Shown: positions 11,797-64,000 of the stretch, in pieces
How the letters are laid out: each line of letters starts with the position of its first letter
Position numbering within the stretch: the stretch's first letter is position 1
NCBI GenBank assembly: GCA_907163375.1
Contig: CAJQUW010007262.1
Location: 62,001-126,000, forward strand
Direction: 5' to 3'
Length of the DNA: 64,000 nucleotides
DNA from: Prostheceraeus crozeri
Lineage: Eukaryota; Platyhelminthes; Polycladida; Euryleptidae
Notes under the pieces: model-generated
Databases searched by the model: none
What the model saw: only the letters and a program-made list of their open reading frames with translations
What the model was told of the DNA's origin: nothing
Position numbers and translations under genes: made by a program

Positions 11797-14736
11797 CAGG
11801 CCTGTGATTACTCCTCAAATTCCTCAGATTCCTCAAATTTGTTTATTACTCCTCAAATCCTCAAAAATTCCTCAAATATAGCTTAACTATGAGAAATTCC
11901 TCAAATACAACACACTACGGACTAAATGTCGGATAATGTATTGTTTTTTGGCGAATGGCGATGATGTGTAAACTTCCAAACAAGAAGCTAAGATAGAATC
12001 CTGTAACATGTACGTACCCTACATCCATGCTGCTAATCATGAATCACTCATGATTTATTACTTTTCTTTTTCTTCTCTTATGATTTATAACTTAATAATT
12101 TTTCTCTCACACACCTGGCAGATTTTAGATAGCGTAATCCCGCTGTGCTAGCTAGATCTGATATTTTGATTGGAAACAGACCTGTCCTTTTATCATCTGA
12201 ATGGGCAGACTGTTAAATAGAATATTTTCAATATATAAGTGATGAACATAATTTTGAAAAGAGCGACTTACTCACCAATTCATTCCACATGAGGAGAGGA
12301 GAACCGTTGCTTGTCCTTCTAGTAAGTATTTTTTTAAATTTCTAAACATTTTAGGATATAATGATTTTCTTTTAGCCATGTTATATTTAGCACATCAAAA
12401 ATTAACCAATTGTTAGCTTGTTTTTTTTAAATTTTGTTACCTTGACGCACTTTGTTACGTTGAATGCGTTGAATGTCGTTTTCATTTCTGCAAGCTACAA
12501 GGCTGCAGATGTTCCGGTTCGTCTGGACTTATTTTGCTAAGCAGAGAAGTTGTCCGAAGTCATTGTCTGTCGAACTCACTCATTAAATGCTTTCACGTAT
12601 CTAATGAGTGAAACACTGCGATCAACCTACAGAAATTGTATATTTGAACCTTGCAATTTTTTACTTCTGACTTCATAATATTGCTTAGAATTCAACAATA
12701 AAATGCACATTCAATTATTTTCATTAATTATGTTGACCTTTGTCACAACCTTCTTTATATGTTTCTGCGACTATATGGCTGCTAAATGCATGCCTGTACT
12801 TCTTAAAGAACTGAAGGATATCGATCTTCCATATCCATTATATGATAACATATAGGTAGCCCAGCCCACTTGGATTTCAGTGCTCTTAACAACTGAAGCG
12901 TTTGTTTCACTCTCTTCCATTTTATTTCCGCTGAACATGAACACATCCGACGGGGTAAACAGCGTTGCCAGTCGTCCGTTTTTTCAAAATGAATTTCGAA
13001 TTTCCACTACATTATAGTACTTGTGATCTTGTTTTACTTTCTACGGTCCTGATTAGTCTTCATGTGTATTTCATAGAATAATAAGTTTATGAAGTATTTT
13101 ATTCCATCTTGTAGATCTTGCACAGTAAGATGCTCACTTTCGTATGTGTGAATGATGTTCTAGGCCTATTTGAATTTCAAGTTGTGTTGAATTCGAATGC
13201 TTGAATGAAGTTTGTCACGTTTCGAAACCGAAATATAATTGACTTTTCTTTGCAAAGTAGACTTCCAAGCTTTTCTATCAACAATCAACATACATGTACA
13301 TGGAGATTTGCCTTCGTTTTGAATAAGTTCTACGAAGATTTGAATAAAAGATTATACTTACTTTACTTTATTTTACTTTAAATTCGTTCAGATACTGAGC
13401 GTGTTATAGCAGTGTATGCAAATTACTTACTATTTGAGATAAGTATAAGAAAGTTTATCATAGCATATTTGCCTGAAGTGGACCTACGTGTACGTATGTA
13501 CATTATGTTCGCAAGCAGGTGAATGAATTCATATCGAGTTTAGCAAGCCTACACGTTTTACGGCAGCTGAAGTCTGTTTTTTGTTTGCGTCCGTTTTTTT
13601 TTCAAATTTTGCGCTGGCAACCCTGGGTGAAGCGGATGGTCCCTAAATTTAGTGTCTATCTGCCTCCTGGTCACTAGCGTGCGGGGGTTGGAAGCGTATG
13701 AAGCTCCGCTATCTCATGAGTCTTTTTGTAGCTACATTTTCCGGGGTCTGCCGACCGACACTTATCCTGGATGAATTATTCACTTATAGATCGTTTCCAT
13801 AATTTGCTGAGCACTGGTTGGTGTGAAATTAGTGCACACATTGCTTATTGTTGTATGTGAACTTAGATTAATTAAGACATTGAACCACATAGTACTGGGT
13901 TGGTAGATTTTCAACCTGGGTCTACTGCAAGATGTGAACGTCAATATCTCTGCGCAACTTCATGCGAATAGAGGTGATAATCTTTCACTCTTTGCCTGTA
14001 TGAGACCAACAACTCAACTGGCAAGCCTGTTCCCGACACTTGTTTTGTGTTGTATGAGAGAATTCATGTTCATTTGAATGTAGATCAGAGCGATATGATC
14101 AAGCGCTAACAAACTAGAGCCACCAAAACTTGTGCAGTATAACATAATATTGATAAATTAATGTGTAATGCGGCGTATCCTTCATGATAAATTACTGACT
14201 TTTTTAAGTCACAAGCATTCCGTCAACGATTTTAAGCTTTCTATACTTATGGGTTACTCTCCTCCCAAATTTGTCTAAAGTCCGTAAAAATTAATCGTTG
14301 CAAAGCCCCAGATGCATGTAGTTGAGGATATATCCTACATTCAAAAAATTATAGTATACAAATCTGACAAGCATCATTGAATTGGAGACGATAGCGTGAA
14401 GCAGAGCGACATCAGCAGCTTGCTCTGACATCCTCTGTTCGACACATTCTAAGCAGATAATACTTGAGGCAACAAATTGATTTCGTAACAACGCGGGAAG
14501 TGATTATGACGAATCAAGTCAGTATTCCTTTGCAATATACACAGCTTCAAAAAGTGGGGTGTGGTCAACCCTTGGGTTATCTTCTTCGTTGTGACTTTCA
14601 TGATTTGAAGTTTGACCCAAATTCCGTGCTAAAATTTGTAATTTTTCTTGCAATTATCATATTTGGCTCCGTTTCCATTCCTCAAATTTTTCACAAAAAA
14701 ATCCTAAATTTTTTTCATAAGCTAATCACAGGCCTG
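11797..14736. mobile_element. hAT-like element with 6-bp target duplication (ATAAAG)
   Basis: Perfect 14-bp inverted ends CAGGCCTGTGATTA. ATAAAG is repeated directly at 11791-11796 and 14737-14742. Sub-terminal sequence on both sides is rich in TCCTCAAA. The 2.9-kb interior shows no transposase, and a second CAG-ended element (12960-13625) sits inside it. It is inserted in the TA-flanked element 6443-15322. Confidence 0.6.
12960..13625. mobile_element. Short hAT-like element nested in the previous one
   Basis: Inverted ends CAGCGTTGCCAGTCG and, from the right, CAGGGTTGCCAGCGC, both followed by a GTCCGTTTTTT/TTGAAAAAA block. The flanks are GGTAAA on the left and GGTGAA on the right, a 6-bp duplication with one mismatch. 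At 666 bp with no coding frame, it is a MITE-sized copy. Confidence 0.45.
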
Positions 14737-15324
14737 ATAAAGATTTATTTTTACTATACATATTGTTTTACATGCGTCAAATCAACAAGATTCAAGGATT
14801 GGGGATGATATGATGTAATAAAACCATATTTCAGAATTATCTACATAGACATACAACAAATAAAAATTATAACATAGGTGTAACAAAGTCGAAAGTCGAA
14901 TGTGTGTAGTTAGTGCGGGTATATAATCCCAATTAGTAAGTCAACTGATTAGTTTTTGCGGGTCTGCGTATGTGCTTATTTTATTAAAAACGCAACCTAG
15001 ACTAACGGCACATACCCTAGTTCACAAAATAGTAACAGCGGTGCATCGTGGGGCAAGTTATGGAGGACAAACTAGAGGAGTGCCAAATCACCCCATCGAA
15101 GTGCCAATTCACACCACACATTTCGTGAATTGGCATTTTTGTAACCTTATTTGAAACGAATATTTGAAGAGTAAGGAGTCCGAATCGAAAAAAATTTTTA
15201 ATACAAAAATGTTAGGAAATTCCTTGAATATCAAGGTCATTATGTTTGAATAGTAAAAAAATTCGTTGTTTGGTCATGAGAGCTAATTTAGTGTTAGGGT
15301 GCCAGATCACCCCACTCTCCCCTA

Positions 15325-16344
15325 TATGAATCTGCGTCCTAGACATTCCAAGTTCAAGACATGTATAATTGTTAAAGTAGAATAAGCTGGTATTGGCGGG
15401 TAAGTGGTTGCAACTTGGGCTGAACCGGAACGTTGCTGTCACGAGGTTAACGCAACTGAATGCAAAAGGTGGACAAAACATAATTTTCATGCGAACGATG
15501 TTTCAAACAAAGATGAGATGTGCTTGAAATGTCGGAAACACGTCTATTTAGGAAACAACTAGTGTATCACATGCAATGCGAAAGAACACTGCCAAACCAC
15601 GCGTCTGCTGAAAGTTTTAGTCTAGCACAAGCAAAGCCGTCGGTACAAGGATGCAAAGTCAGTTTTTTCATTTGACAACCCCCTGACCCCGTTAAGTATC
15701 CTTTGGTCGATGATACGAGACATTTTCTTCCTTCGGTAGCTCGTTGCTCTCAGGGAGTGGCCATTCTTTCCTGCTTCAAAGAGAGGGAGAGAGATGTAGG
15801 CCTATATGATAATATTCATCCATTTGCTGAATGTGCTCAGTGAAGTTGCCGATATTATCTTTGACACAAGGCTGCTGCGTATTGTAATGCAAGTAGCCTA
15901 TTTCATTGTCAGTTTTTTAAATTAGGCCCGTTTTAATTGTGTGTTGAGTTCTACAGTAAAGATCATGGCAGTAGATATTGTCAGCAGAATGAACTTACAC
16001 ATAATCTATGTCATGATGCATTGTAATGTTCTGTCATTGTTCATTACTTGAATTGTAGCTGTAGTCTGCCACATGAACTTGCAAACATAGCAAAAATATA
16101 ACTCAACAAAATCTGAAGTTTTACCTCGTTCTGTTTGTGAACCTGAACAAATAATGGATGCCAGCTCTTCAACTGCTTGCAGTTTCTGTCAAAATTCTCA
16201 CATTCATGATCGAGAATATCAGAGCATGGTTGATACCGAAGTACTTCGTGATTTTTTTGTCAATTCTCAATGTGAAACATAACCACCATTCACCAAGTCA
16301 AGGTATGTAGGTAATTGCCAATTTACCTACTGATGTAGTATCAA
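15325..16344. other. Intergenic DNA, nothing firm
   Basis: No confirmed feature. Around 15,500-15,600 a plus-strand frame reads MCLKCRKHV, and after a stop CITCNAKEHC, which loosely recalls a PHD-type finger of LINE ORF1 proteins. It is too short and broken to call. Confidence 0.35.
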
Positions 16345-16346
16345 TA

Positions 16347-17349
16347 CAGTGGGCGCAATGGAAATCTTGACATTTGCCAGCGCAATTGAAATCTTTACAC
16401 TTGCAGTAGCCAGCTGGTCTCAGTGCAGTTGTCAGTGCTGGCCGTGCTGTTGAGCGAGGCATTCCCATTGAACAATGACTAATATCATCCCCCATCGTCA
16501 CGTGGTCAATATGTCTACCAGTATCATGACTCGTCTAGCTCAGTGCTCTCTTAAATTGTCCTCATTGGCTTGGAATAGTACACTGCTATTGACATCCTGT
16601 ACAACGGTATCTGATACTCGCTTTCAAATTAGTGATTCATTCTACGTTGTGTTTTATGCAGCATGGGACGTACAAAGTTAGCTGATACAGAAAAGGCTCG
16701 CGCTTTGACATTGATAGAACAAGGAGTGCCGGTCGCTGAAGTTGCCACCGATTTGAGGACTTCAAGGCAGACCATCTACAACCTCAAAAAGGCGGCCAAG
16801 TCCTTGCCGACAGGCAGTATTCCACGGAGAAAAAAAGGCTCAGGTGGCAGAAGAAAGACTTCAAGCAGGACTGACGATGTATTAAAGCGCAGTGCTATCT
16901 GACCCATCAGTAACAGCAGCTGCTTTGAAGAAGACATATCCGGACTTGCTCGAGAATGTCTCTGTCCGCACCATACAGCATCGACTACAGAAAGATTTGA
17001 GTCTTCCATGCAGGCGTGCTGCAAAGAAGCCACTTCTGACTCAAAGGATGAAGAAGAAGCGGCTGCAAAATCGAGTGCAAGAAGCTCAACCGGAAAATAT
17101 CCATCAGCTACCAGGATGTCCTCATAAAGCTATGGGTTCGCATGGACCACGATTACTTCGTCAAATTGGCCGATTCCATACCCACGAGTTTACGAACAGT
17201 CTTGAAAGCAAAGGGAGACATGTCGAAATATTGACAGAGTGATTTCGGAAGAACCAGCGATTTCCTTCCATTTACTCTCGTTTTTAAATAGAATTTCATT
17301 CAGTAATCTTGCATTTTTTCTTTTCTAAAGATTTCAATTGCGCCCACTG
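16347..17349 (+). mobile_element. Tc1/mariner element, internally deleted
   Basis: Inverted ends: CAGTGGGCGCAATGGAAATC on the left and CAGTGGGCGCAATTGAAATC from the right, each flanked by TA (16345-16346, 17350-17351). A second partial copy of the end motif follows the left end at about 16380-16402. The element is 1,003 bp, shorter than a full Tc1 (about 1.3-1.7 kb), and carries a broken transposase. Confidence 0.85.
16663..17228 (+). pseudogene. Tc1-type transposase pseudogene lacking the DDE core
   Basis: It starts MGRTKLADTEKARALTLIEQ and continues with a helix-turn-helix (VAEVATDLRTSRQTIYNLKK), the paired-like DNA-binding region of Tc1 transposases. A one-base shift near 16,888 moves the reading into a frame carrying the second DNA-binding part (SVRTIQHRLQKDLSLPCRRA, then a KKKRL end). 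After that the catalytic DDE/D region is missing. A further frame gives the C-terminal tail (KLWVRMDHDYFVKLADSIP, KAKGDMSKY). The enzyme cannot be active: one frameshift, a large internal deletion and a second frame change. Confidence 0.85.
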
Positions 17350-17351
17350 TA

Positions 17352-18576
17352 GTGTCCTCTTCAATTCTCAAACAATCCAACCGCGGAAAAATTTATTTCT
17401 ATCTCAATAGTTGCAGTGTAAAGTCAAAAGGCAACAGGAATTGACGCCCTATGCCTTTTATTTGTTTGTTTTTTACACAACTGTTCTTTGAGTTTTGTTT
17501 ATACCTTTCAGACGAAACTGAAGGCTCTGAAACGTTGAATATATGTTCACTCATTGATTCACGAATCCTGAAGCGCAAAAATAGAACAGCTAGATGCCCT
17601 GTCTTAAGCAACGTGATTTGGCATATCATCGTCTTTGAAACAGGATTATGAAGTGACAAATAAACCGGTCTAAAAGAGACACTTCAAATCATTGATCATC
17701 AATGGATTTTTGAAAGAGGTTTTGCATATCTGGGATATGTGGGGCATTATATACCAGTACTGGTCTACGTTTTAGCGTTTTTGCGCTCTTTAGATAAAGC
17801 TTGGTAATTGAGGGTGAAATAATAACATGAATAACTCGAGAAGTCAAAGCGGGGGTTGTGTTGTGGGGTAGTTTTCTTCGACAGATTCCAATCAACGGAG
17901 AATTTGCAGGTTATTTCGATGGACAGTGGCACTCAATTTTCCCCTTAGCCTTTGCTCTAAACTGTTGCCGTAAGACCACACACACTGCGTACTTGACAGG
18001 ACAATTTGCTCCTCCGTTTGTTTGACTATCCTGCACAGTGCGGTTACTATGACAGCGTGCAGGTGCTCCAGTAACTTTGCTTGTTAAACTATCGAAGTAG
18101 GTAGTATTTAGGGCTTTAGCGAAGTTAGTCATTGGAAATACAACAGTGCATGCAAAAACCACCTTCCTGTACGAAAACCTACGCAACCTGAACATATCAA
18201 CATTATAGACATGCTTCCTTGTATTAAATGAAATAAATCATTTCAATACATGGCCACAACAGCCATTGCTGACGCAATGAAGTCTGTTATATACATGAGT
18301 CTGAGATCTCGATTATCACTGGTTTTTCTGAAAGTAATTTTTTCGGGTAAAAAAACCAAAAACCCAAAAGTGGGTTTTTGGGTTTTTTGTTTTCCTATCA
18401 ACATTTAACTGACTCTAAACAGTTTACTTTGATAATCATCGGAAATTGGGGTAAAACCGGCATTTTCACAAATCGATTCGCTCCCAGTCATTAGGCCAAC
18501 TTCAACTAAAGCGATGCATGCATCTAACTGTGATGAAATATCTTTCGATATTTACCGTTTATATATGTTATGCAGA
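17352..18576. other. Intergenic DNA with a hairpin
   Basis: No gene recognised. At 18349-18388 an A/C-rich arm and its near-perfect complement (AAAAACCCA / TGGGTTTTT) can form a stem with a short AAAG loop. Confidence 0.4.
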
Positions 18577-18582
18577 TATATT

Positions 18583-20285
18583 CAGGGAGCCTAATTTTCC
18601 GTCTTTTTACGGATTTTCGTCTTTTTTTCATGATTTTGAACATTCTCGAGATTGGTACAAATATGCAAAAAAATATAAGGGGTGGGGGGGGGGGTAGGAG
18701 GTAGGAGGTGTGTCGCCCAATCTCAAAGCTATTCAGAAATATGTATGTTAATCTCTGTCCCCTGTCACTTGATTGGTAGTATTTTTGTAATGCCAATTAA
18801 CCGCAAAATCTAAAAATTGTCGCGCTTCGCGCGACTTCCTTTTAATTGCAGTTTTTTTTAAAAATGCAGTGTCACATTTTCAGTTCAATTTCAGTTTCTT
18901 CTGGTGACTACGTTAATGAGGATAGGCTCTAATCGTTTTGTTGGATTTGTTATCAATCTATTATCACATCCCAAATGGTCTTCCAAAGCAACTGATTCTA
19001 AGGAATCTTCATGAAATGTGCAATATATCATATAACCTTCTCGTCATTGATATGACTGTGATATTTTTAAGCCTACTCGTATCAAAGAATTGAAGTTCTC
19101 AAAGACTATTTGACTATGATTTATTTGTTAACGTTTTTGTTCAGTTAATGTGCTTTTCTTTGAATATTCAAGCCATGTTATTTGAGTGATGAAAATTGAG
19201 TTGTAAATGAAAATATGTTAGACTTAGAATCATGTAAATGCATATCAGATGAGTCACTAAAATAATTCGTGTTTTCATTCTATCTAAAGATCTACAATAC
19301 GAAATGATGATTCGATTTTTAAAATTTTCATTTATGCCATTATATCTATTCACATCATTGGTATTTAATGAAATGAAACAATGCCACTTAACTCAGATTA
19401 CAGCCAGGCGACAAAGACAGTATTAAACTTCAAATGGTGAAAACTGTTTATTTTGGTGACTCATTATTTACCAATGCTCATTAAAGTTTTAACGATATAA
19501 CGACTGTTTCCAAGCATGCATGTAGCTTCTCAAGATTGGATATTGACCAATATGAATAAAGCGTAGATATTGCTTCTGACTTCTCTAGCGCAGCCAAAAT
19601 TCGCGCGATCATAGAAAAATCATAATAGGAAAACACTGTCATCTGATTAATGGCAACAGCAACTACTTGACCAATGCAGATCATTTTTCTTCAGCAACAG
19701 CTGGCATGCATGTAGCATTGAAGATACTTGTTTATGCTACGACGGCGATGAGGCCAAATAGTGATCTTTATTTATGCGGCTTTCTGCAAGTGAAGTATCG
19801 GTATTCGCTTCGCTTGGCTATTTAAAGCCAAGCCATTCTATTGCTCAGCATTTATTTTGCCTTTGACAACTCCTCATAAACTCTTTTGTTCATTATCATC
19901 ATCAGTGCGATTGAGGTTGTTTTTAATGAAAATTCATGTTTTATAGAAAATTTGGTTTTTTTATTTTGGATTGAGCATGTACATTTTCTTCGCAGAAATT
20001 TGGAGTAATGATGTTGGTCTCGTGCGTTTTTCCTGTATGATATTGTTCTAAGTTGAAATTAAATGTAGCTATATATCTGTATACAGCTAGAATTTTCCCA
20101 AACCAAAATTTCGTGTTCCTGTATGTCTCTAGAACCCGTGTTAAGCTTTAAATCAGTATAAGAATAACAATGTCTGTGATTATGTACATGTTCAGAGGAT
20201 GCCTATTTCTCGTAAAAATGTAAAATGACATTTATGTTAATCAAAACATTTCCGTCTTTTTTTTGGTCTCCTGTTAGGCTCCCTG
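18583..20285. mobile_element. hAT-like element with 6-bp target duplication (TATATT)
   Basis: Inverted ends CAGGGAGCCTAA at both sides, followed by TTTTCCGTCTTTTT-type sequence on the left and its inverse near 20,250-20,275. TATATT is repeated at 18577-18582 and 20286-20291. At 1.7 kb with no transposase, it is non-autonomous. It also contains a G-run near 18,680-18,700 and a perfect hairpin GTCGCGC-TTC-GCGCGAC at 18819-18835. Confidence 0.6.
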
Positions 20286-20291
20286 TATATT

Positions 20292-21710
20292 CTTTCGTTA
20301 CTCGAAGTTGAAATAAAAGTACAATTCGGTTGGGAGATGTGATATAAATTGAATTCAATAACAAAAGAATTTTCTAATGTGTAGTGGCGAAAATATGACG
20401 CGTACGCAGGGAACACAAACAATCTGATACCTACGATCAGAAACTTGACAACTTCCATTAAGGAATTCGGAAATGATAGCCATTTTCACTTGCTTTTAAG
20501 TTCAATCTATAACAACGTATTTAGAATTAATTGATCTTCTAAAAATCATTTTATCTCGAAGTAGATCATTCCCAGTTAATTATTTGAGCTAGGTTGCACA
20601 TTTGTAGAAAGAAACCCCCTGAAGCTTAACACACGGGAATACTTTTGCAGATGCAAAATGTATGGGAACTTCAAGTAGGTCTATGTAGTACCAACCTTTT
20701 TTAAAACAATTCAAGGCATTTGTAAGTAATAACTGCACGATTTTCCGTTGTTTCATTACTTGCAATAACGTTGACGTTAATCGATTGAATGATAGTGTTA
20801 TATTGCTCGGTTTATTCTGCATGCTCGACTCTAATGTTGGGATGAGGAACTTTTGTCTGCAATGGTATTGGATTTCTGAGATGATAGAACATAGGAAAAA
20901 CACACTTTTCACCGAAATAAGCATATCCCTCATCAATTAGCATCTTTGTCATTAGATGGAAGGCAGGAATTAAATTGAGAAACAAAAACGCAGTTCATTG
21001 TAGGCCGATATGAAGATATCACATGAGCTTGCAATATAAGCTGCAGAAGCTATGCTATACAGACTATTACAGTCATTGCTAGTGTCTTTGATTTTTGATA
21101 ACTGTCAGGGAGAGATATTCCCCATTTTATTAGTCTCGGAAAATACCCTCCGTCGGTATAGTGCAGCTTATTCTTACGTCGGTATGAAAATTTCATGAAA
21201 CCAGTTTACATTCTTCACGATCTGCTACCATTCTTGAACGGACTTGTCGCTGTATTTTTACGGGAGTGCGGACTGATCGATACATAGACACGTCCGCGTG
21301 GCATAATCTCAGACTTTTCCTTTGAATGACTTGCTTGTTAAGCTTTCAAGGATCCAACTTCAAAAAAATTGCTCCTTTTATCTATTTCAAAACCTACTTG
21401 AAAAACAGGACTTCGCAGTAATCCAGATTTGAGGAATAGCCTTTGATATATCAATTATGCCAGATCAAGATACTAAAATTGCCTCGCATTTGTTGTCATA
21501 TATGTTACATTCAACAATTGCTGCACCAACCTTTCTTTCGATATCCTAACTGCGGTGAAAATCATCGACAATGCTTTGATTATGTCGGTAATCAAAATTA
21601 GACTCAAGCTGGTAAGATTTCATTGTAGCTATTACATGAATCTTTCAAATGCGTCACTTCATGCTATTTTGTGAAATCTGTAGCGATCGAAATTTTTCTA
21701 TAAACACAAC
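20292..21710. other. Region upstream of Brr2
   Basis: This should contain the Brr2 promoter and any 5'-UTR exon. No TATA box, initiator or UTR exon can be assigned with confidence. Confidence 0.35.
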
Positions 21711-21726
21711 TTTTCCTTCCTTTCAG
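21711..21726 (+). other. Splice acceptor 9 nt before the Brr2 start codon
   Basis: A strong pyrimidine tract (TTTTCCTTCCTTTCAG) ends at 21726 and the ATG begins at 21736. This is the acceptor of a 5'-UTR intron or a trans-splice site; no upstream donor exon was identified. Confidence 0.6.
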
Positions 21727-21735
21727 ATTTGAGGC

Positions 21736-64000
<42,265 letters not shown>

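Larger units (their letters stand above)
6443..15322. mobile_element. TA-flanked inverted-repeat DNA element, split by two later insertions
   Basis: The ends are inverted copies: the left begins GGGGAGAGCGGGGTGATA and the right, read in reverse complement, begins GGGGAGAGTGGGGTGATC, both running on into TGGCAC (22 of 24 positions match). Both are flanked by TA (6441-6442, 15323-15324). Further copies of the 'GGGGTGAxxTGGCAC' motif lie inside in both orientations (6469-6485, 11366-11410, 15078-15135). Two elements at 6564-11115 and 11797-14736 sit inside it. Removing them and one copy of each duplication leaves about 1.38 kb. No transposase is recognisable, so it is probably non-autonomous. 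Confidence 0.55.

Noticed and set aside
14464-14808. Open frame of 114 codons
   Set aside because: It covers the right end of the hAT-like element (11797-14736); composition is that of AT-rich non-coding DNA and no family is recognisable.

Overview
This window looks like nuclear DNA of an invertebrate animal. It is AT-rich, its genes are split by GT-AG introns from about 58 bp to 10.6 kb, and the non-coding DNA is packed with decayed animal transposons: Penelope-like, CR1/jockey-type LINE, Tc1/mariner, hAT and tRNA-type SINE. I cannot name the phylum. Nothing prokaryotic, no CRISPR array, no rRNA gene and no intact tRNA gene was seen.

Three cellular genes are visible. (1) At the far left, on the minus strand, is the first coding exon of a mitochondrial lipoyl synthase (LIAS); the rest lies outside the window. 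(2) From 21.7 kb to the right edge, on the plus strand, is the U5 snRNP helicase Brr2/SNRNP200. Twenty coding exons join in frame to 1,520 codons and are cut off by the window inside the second helicase cassette. (3) Inside Brr2 intron 9, on the opposite strand, is an intronless, relatively GC-rich gene for a von Willebrand A (VWA) domain protein with an unrecognised C-terminal half. A second, frameshifted copy lies 5.4 kb further on in the same intron. About 2.18 kb of the two copies is nearly identical, while the DNA just outside is clearly homologous but much more diverged, which points to gene conversion within an older duplication.

From 0.9 to 21.7 kb there is no recognisable host exon. 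This stretch holds a Penelope fragment (0-0.35 kb, in LIAS intron 1), a gag-like remnant (2.7 kb), and a nest of DNA transposons. In the nest, a TA-flanked inverted-repeat element (6,443-15,322) was split by two hAT-like elements with 6-bp target duplications; one of these carries a further hAT with an 8-bp duplication, the other a smaller hAT-like element. A Tc1 deletion derivative (16,347-17,349) and another hAT-like element (18,583-20,285) follow.

The Brr2 introns hold more elements: a second TA-flanked inverted-repeat element and a hAT with an 8-bp duplication in intron 2; a SINE in intron 6; the VWA gene pair and a third motif-type inverted repeat in intron 9; a LINE in intron 12 with an intact ORF2, whose ORF1 and ORF2 lie in one frame separated by a single UGA; a large imperfect palindrome in intron 13; and a hammerhead-like motif in intron 19.

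The genes show no shared pathway. LIAS acts in mitochondrial lipoylation and Brr2 in spliceosome activation. LIAS and Brr2 are head to head about 21 kb apart. Both have a splice-acceptor-like sequence 9-12 nt before the start codon, which fits either 5'-UTR introns or spliced-leader addition.
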